Shown here: positions 5,787-8,061 of the stretch, piece by piece | Layout: every line of letters starts with the position of its first letter | Numbering within the stretch: the first letter of the stretch is position 1 | Source: Clostridiales bacterium | GTDB taxonomy: Bacteria > Bacillota > Clostridia > Oscillospirales > Oscillospiraceae | Direction of reading: 5' to 3' | Assembly (NCBI GenBank): GCA_021203685.1 | Contig: JAJQAS010000098.1 | Span: 1 to 8,061 of the forward strand | Length of the DNA: 8,061 nucleotides | Position numbers and translations under genes: made by a program | Notes under the pieces: model-generated | The model's database searches: none | What the model was told of the DNA's origin: nothing | Seen by the model: only the letters and a program-made list of their open reading frames with translations

Positions 5787-6101
5787 GTGAAGAAGTGTAA
5801 AATCACGGTGATGCGGGTGGCATCCTATGAGGACCTGATGGTCCGCTACGAGAACCCGATGTCCAACGCCTGCGACATGGCGGAGGGGGAGGTGTTTATT
5901 GCCAACGGGTGGCGGAAACCGGCGGGCTTCTGCGACAGCGCCTGGGAGACCCTTTCCCCCTTTGTGATGACGCTGGCCTACGGCGGCGAGGATATTTACA
6001 GCGGGTGGATGAAGAACAAAAAGTCCGCCATGCTCTCCTGCAACGACGGGTTCCGCCCGGTCAGCTTCCTGGTGGAAGCACTGGACGAGGACGCGGACTG
6101 A
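5787..6101 (+). CDS. TIGR04076-like small protein
   Basis: This 104-residue protein has unknown function. It resembles the TIGR04076 family (recognised by pattern): KCKITVMRV at the start, PAGFCDSAWETL in the middle, and CNDGFRPVSFLVE at the end. Four cysteines (C4, C29, C49, C85) are spread along the chain and could bind a metal, which is inference. There is no signal peptide or membrane segment. The start is GTG 5787, chosen because GGGAGGA (5772-5778) lies 8 bases upstream. It follows mnmG by 20 bases and is the last gene before the terminator at 6119, so it is most likely read from the alaX-mnmG transcript. The link to tRNA modification is by position only. Confidence 0.8.
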   Translation: MKKCKITVMRVASYEDLMVRYENPMSNACDMAEGEVFIANGWRKPAGFCDSAWETLSPFVMTLAYGGEDIYSGWMKNKKSAMLSCNDGFRPVSFLVEALDEDAD

Positions 6102-6118
6102 ATGGAATACAAAAACGC

Positions 6119-6146
6119 AAAAAACGGCCCAAACGGGCCGTTTTTT
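6119..6146. terminator. Bidirectional Rho-independent terminator
   Basis: AAAAAACGGCCC (6119-6130), loop AAAC, GGGCCGTTTTTT (6135-6146) form a perfect 12-base-pair stem with a GC core and a T-run on both strands. It sits between convergent genes, 17 bases after the plus-strand operon and 11 bases after the minus-strand zinc-ribbon gene, so it can end both transcripts. Confidence 0.93.
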
Positions 6147-6157
6147 CTATGAAAAGG

Positions 6158-6397
6158 TTATCCCTTCACGTCCATCATGGCGCAGACCTTGTGGCACTGG
6201 GCACAGTACCACGCCTCAGCCTGGCGGGTACAGGCGTCCCGGACGGTCCTGCCGTTCTTTTTGAAGCTGCTGCCCACCCCTTTTTTCTGGAACTCCGATT
6301 CGGGGTACCAGTTGATGAGGGCGGAGGCGTCGCCGCCCAAAATCATCACTTCAATGCGGCCCTGCTCCATCTGGCCGCCGCAAATGGGACAAATCAT
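6158..6397 (-). CDS. Small zinc-ribbon protein, DUF6487-like (copy 2)
   Basis: This 79-residue protein has two CxxC pairs, C3/C6 in MICPICGGQM and C65/C68 in AWYCAQCHK, the pattern of a split zinc ribbon. Between them is a middle with INWYPESEF and FKKNGR. It resembles the DUF6487 family (PF20097), whose function is unknown. There is no membrane segment, so it is likely cytosolic. The start is ATG 6397, with AAGGAGGA (6412-6405) just upstream; a start at 6415 would run through that site. It is paralogous to the gene just upstream (6453-6707) and 55 bases from it, so the two are probably one transcript after a local duplication. A parS-like palindrome lies between them. Confidence 0.82.
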   Translation of the reverse strand: MICPICGGQMEQGRIEVMILGGDASALINWYPESEFQKKGVGSSFKKNGRTVRDACTRQAEAWYCAQCHKVCAMMDVKG

Positions 6398-6417
6398 CGC
6401 TATGTCCTCCTTCACTC

Positions 6418-6433
6418 TGTTTCACATGAAACG
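6418..6433. other. parS-like palindrome
   Basis: TGTTTCACATGAAACG matches the Firmicute chromosome-partition site TGTTTCACGTGAAACA at 14 of 16 bases. The mismatches are the central G to A (position 9) and the last base. GTTTCA and TGAAAC are perfect inverted halves around CA. It lies in the 55-base gap between the two zinc-ribbon genes, 5 bases upstream of the second gene's ribosome site. True parS sites bind ParB (Spo0J) near the replication origin, and mnmG is often origin-proximal in Firmicutes, which fits. An operator for another regulator is the main alternative. Confidence 0.45.
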
Positions 6434-6452
6434 TCTCTTTGCCTGTGGAACC

Positions 6453-6707
6453 TCAAGGTTTCGTCTCGAAAATACAAATCAGCTTTTTGCAGGTGGGGCA
6501 GTAATACCCCTCGTTGGCTACGTCGTGGAGGTAGGCGGACTTTGCGTTTTTGAAGGTCAGCTTCCGCTTCCAGGCGGAAAGGCCGCTCTCTCCGGCCTTT
6601 TTGAAGTCCATCTCGGACACCCACTCCACTGCGGGGAAGGAGCCCATGGAGGACTGCACGTTGATGCGCCCGCCCTGCATGATGGTATCGCAATAGGGAC
6701 AAATCAT
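6453..6707 (-). CDS. Small zinc-ribbon protein, DUF6487-like (copy 1)
   Basis: This 84-residue protein has the same build as its downstream neighbour: MICPYCDTIMQGGRI at the N-terminus (C3, C6), a middle with VEWVSEMDFKK and WKRKLTFKN, and YYCPTCKKLICIF near the end (C70, C73). The four cysteines should form one zinc ribbon bringing both ends together. DUF6487-like; function unknown. The start is ATG 6707 with AAAGGAA (6723-6717) 9 bases upstream. Shared start (MICPxC), GRIxV and YCxxCxK segments but a divergent middle point to an old tandem duplication. Only a weak promoter candidate (TTGTTG, 18 bases, TATCTT at 6760-6731) was seen, so read-through from the helicase-loader gene is possible. 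Confidence 0.82.
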   Translation of the reverse strand: MICPYCDTIMQGGRINVQSSMGSFPAVEWVSEMDFKKAGESGLSAWKRKLTFKNAKSAYLHDVANEGYYCPTCKKLICIFETKP

Positions 6708-6768
6708 AGTATACCGTTCCTTTCCGGAAAAAGATAGGGGAAAAAGTCAGAAAACAACAAAATTTTCG

Positions 6769-6866
6769 AGCTGTTAGCCATTAGCTCTTAGCTTTTCGTT
6801 TGGTGGCGTTGTCTTTTAAGCTCTGCGCTCCTGACTTGCAGTACCTGACTAACAGCTAATCGCTAT
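6769..6866. repeat. Heptad-armed inverted repeat, GCTAA type
   Basis: The left arm (6769-6792) is built of TTAGC units spaced 7 bases apart; the right arm (6849-6866) carries the inverse unit, CTAACA GCTAATC GCTATT. The outermost 9 bases are perfect inverses: AGCTGTTAG (6769-6777) and CTAACAGCT (6849-6857). The spacer of about 55-70 bases shows nothing I recognise. It fills the gap between the helicase-loader stop and the zinc-ribbon genes. It has the same design as the element at 7859-7943 but a different heptad. No transposase is present; a MITE-like or RNA-structural element is possible. Confidence 0.55.
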
Positions 6867-6868
6867 TC

Positions 6869-7840
6869 CTATCTGTTCTTCAGCTGCCGGATGTCCGGCC
6901 CCTGGAATTGCAGCAGCTGGTACTCCCCCCGCAGACGGGAGGCGGCCTGCATACTGTACCGCCCGGAGATCTCCTCCAGGGTCAGGTTGGTGGAGATCAC
7001 CGTGGCCCGGCTGGAGATCAGGCGGCTGTTGACCAGGTTGTAGAGGGCGGACTGGACGAAGGGGGTGGTCATCTCGCTGCCCAAGTCGTCCAAAATCAGC
7101 AGGTCGCAGTTCAGGTAGCGTTTGGCGCTCTTTTGGGCCTCCGGCTCCCGGGTGAAATGCTCCGCCTCGAACTGGGCAAAGACGTGGATAGCGGTGTCGT
7201 AGACCACGGAGAACCCCGCGCCGCTGACCGTCCCGGCGATGCAGGCGGAGAGGTAGGTCTTGCCCACGCCGGGGGCGCCGGTCATCAGCAGGTTTTTGAT
7301 GGGGAAGCTGCCGAAGCCCACGGCGTACCGCCGGCAGGTGTTGTAGACCGCCTCCATCTGCACCCGGTCCTGGCTGTAGCTGGGGCCGTAGTAGTCCAGC
7401 TGGAACCGCTGGAAGGTCTGGCCCTGGAGGTCCAGCAGGGAGGAGAGCAGTTTGTTCTGCTCCTCGGTGCAGAGGGCTTTCAGGCAGCCGCACATCTGCG
7501 CCCCCACCCAGCCCGTGTCCTTACAGACGGGACAGACGGGCTTTTCCTCCAGGCAGTTGGGGGAGTAGCCGTTTTTTTGCAGCAGTTCTGCGCGCTCTTT
7601 CTGGAGGGCCAGGTTTTTGTCCCGGATGGCGGCGATGGCCTGGGTGGGGTCCTCGCCGGTGCGCAGGGCGGTGGTGGCCGCCAGGGCCACCGTCTGCCGG
7701 AGCTGCTGGTCGATGACCTGCACCCGGGGCAGTTGGGCATAGACCTGCTGCCGCCGCCGGGCGCAGTCCTGTTTATTTTTTTCGCGGCGCTGGGCCAGCC
7801 GCTGGTTGGCGGCCCGGAGGACCTGGGGTTCGTAGGGCAA
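6869..7840 (-). CDS. DnaC/DnaI-type replicative helicase loader (AAA+ ATPase)
   Basis: This 323-residue AAA+ ATPase of the DnaI/DnaC/IstB group should load the replicative helicase onto DNA in the primosome. The N-terminal part (about 1-95) is helical and charged, as in the helicase-binding region of DnaI. A zinc-finger-like cluster follows: CPVC (C103, C106) and CGC (C117, C119). The AAA+ core has Walker A GAPGVGKT (188-195), Walker B CDLLILDDLGSE (245-256), the sensor run VISTNLTLEEI (281-291) and GRYSMQAASRL with a likely arginine finger (R294). It lacks transposase partners, so an IstB role is unlikely. The start is TTG 7840, because AGAGGTGA (7854-7847) lies 6 bases upstream. It follows the DnaD-like gene on the same strand, an association common in clostridia; a repeat element has landed between the two. 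Confidence 0.92.
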   Translation of the reverse strand: MPYEPQVLRAANQRLAQRREKNKQDCARRRQQVYAQLPRVQVIDQQLRQTVALAATTALRTGEDPTQAIAAIRDKNLALQKERAELLQKNGYSPNCLEEKPVCPVCKDTGWVGAQMCGCLKALCTEEQNKLLSSLLDLQGQTFQRFQLDYYGPSYSQDRVQMEAVYNTCRRYAVGFGSFPIKNLLMTGAPGVGKTYLSACIAGTVSGAGFSVVYDTAIHVFAQFEAEHFTREPEAQKSAKRYLNCDLLILDDLGSEMTTPFVQSALYNLVNSRLISSRATVISTNLTLEEISGRYSMQAASRLRGEYQLLQFQGPDIRQLKNR

Positions 7841-7858
7841 AAGAAGTCACCTCTGAAA

Positions 7859-7943
7859 AATGTGCAATGTGCAATTAGCAATGTGCAATGGCCGGGTTTT
7901 GTATCATTGCGAATTGCACATTGCACATTGCAAATTGCTAATT
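7859..7943. repeat. Heptad-armed inverted repeat, GCAAT type
   Basis: The left arm 7861-7883 and right arm 7905-7927 are inverse copies with 22 of 23 bases matching, plus two more A-T pairs outward, around a 21-base loop. Each arm is made of 7-base units: GCAATGT GCAATTA GCAATGT on the left, and ATTGCAC, ATTGCAA, ATTGCTA units on the right, the latter running on to about 7943. The RNA would be a strong AT-rich hairpin. It lies between the DnaD-like stop and the helicase-loader ribosome site, and the DnaD-like stop codon (7940-7938) falls inside it. Confidence 0.75.
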
Positions 7944-8061
7944 GGATTGTTTGTGGTTTTCCAGCCACGCCGTCTCCTCCAGCAGCCGGTTCAGCTGGCG
8001 CTGATTTTCCTCCAGCGCCGGGGCCTCCTGTTGCTGGGCGGTGAGAGGTTTGGCGGGGGCG
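7938..8061 (-). CDS. 3' end of a probable DnaD-like replication protein
   Basis: Only the last 40 codons are visible; the gene enters from the right edge. The peptide ends APALEENQRQLNRLLEET followed by AWLENHKQSN, a charged, coiled-coil-like tail. I assign it to DnaD-type primosome proteins mainly because such a gene commonly lies just before the DnaI/DnaC-type loader in clostridia; the tail itself is not diagnostic. The final Asn and the stop (AATTAG) are part of the heptad repeat element, so the natural C-terminus may have been altered when that element arrived. Confidence 0.5.
   Translation of the reverse strand, partial: APAKPLTAQQQEAPALEENQRQLNRLLEETAWLENHKQSN

Noticed and set aside
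6708..6713. TATACT on the minus strand as a -10 box for the zinc-ribbon pair
   Set aside because: It touches the ATG at 6707, so a transcript from it would start inside the coding region without the ribosome site.
6721..6730. TTTCCGGAAA palindrome as an operator
   Set aside because: It overlaps the AAAGGAA ribosome site of the zinc-ribbon gene, and a 10-base AT/GC-simple palindrome is weak evidence alone.
6869..7840. IstB-type transposon helper ATPase
   Set aside because: There is no IstA transposase or terminal repeat, and the N-terminal helical region plus CxxC/CxC zinc cluster and neighbour fit a DnaI/DnaC-type loader.
7859..7943. CRISPR-like array from repeated GCAAT units
   Set aside because: Units are 7 bases with no unique spacers of 25-40 bases, and no cas gene is present; the inverted symmetry argues for a hairpin element.
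6908..8044. Plus-strand open frame of 378 codons opposite the helicase loader
   Set aside because: It is antisense to a protein with Walker A, Walker B and zinc motifs, runs through the repeat element and has no family-like sequence.

Overview
The window reads as chromosomal DNA of a GC-rich Firmicute, most likely a gut-type clostridium of the Oscillospiraceae group (Flavonifractor/Oscillibacter-like). This is inferred from the mix of genes (DnaI/DnaC-type helicase loader with a probable DnaD-type partner, a long AlaX editing protein, MnmG, MiaB), strong AGGAGG-type ribosome binding sites, frequent TTG/GTG starts and very GC-rich codons. No phage, transposase, CRISPR array, rRNA or tRNA gene was seen.

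Layout. Left block (1-1747), all minus strand: xth (exodeoxyribonuclease III), then a small XRE regulator with a membrane-like tail, then the first 49 codons of miaB, which runs off the left edge. Each of the three has its own recognisable promoter. Between XRE and miaB lie a terminator-like hairpin and a compact repeat that can fold as a three-way junction. A 357-base divergent control region (1748-2104) separates xth from the plus-strand block and holds palindromes next to and across the alaX promoter. Middle block (2105-6101), plus strand: alaX (alanyl-tRNA editing), a GNAT acetyltransferase, mnmG (tRNA wobble-uridine modification) and a small TIGR04076-type protein. They are closely spaced and end at a bidirectional terminator (6119-6146). 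Right block (6158-8061), minus strand: the end of a probable DnaD-like gene, a DnaC/DnaI-type helicase loader, and two small tandem paralogous zinc-ribbon proteins.

How the genes fit together. The central theme is tRNA quality: MiaB modifies A37, MnmG modifies U34 and AlaX removes mischarged amino acids from tRNA(Ala). A second theme is DNA replication and repair (helicase loader, exonuclease III).

The items most worth a second look are non-coding. (1) A 14/16 match to the ParB site parS lies at 6418-6433. (2) Three TTTTTCCACA motifs (DnaA-box-like) occur, all on the minus strand and all outside genes. (3) Two elements with inverted arms built of 7-base units bracket the helicase-loader gene and have different heptad sequences; one supplies the stop codon of the upstream gene. 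(4) Palindromes with recurring TTACGG half-sites lie in front of alaX. (5) The three-way-junction repeat next to the miaB/XRE terminator. I found no clear new defence or metabolic system; most genes are conserved housekeeping genes.
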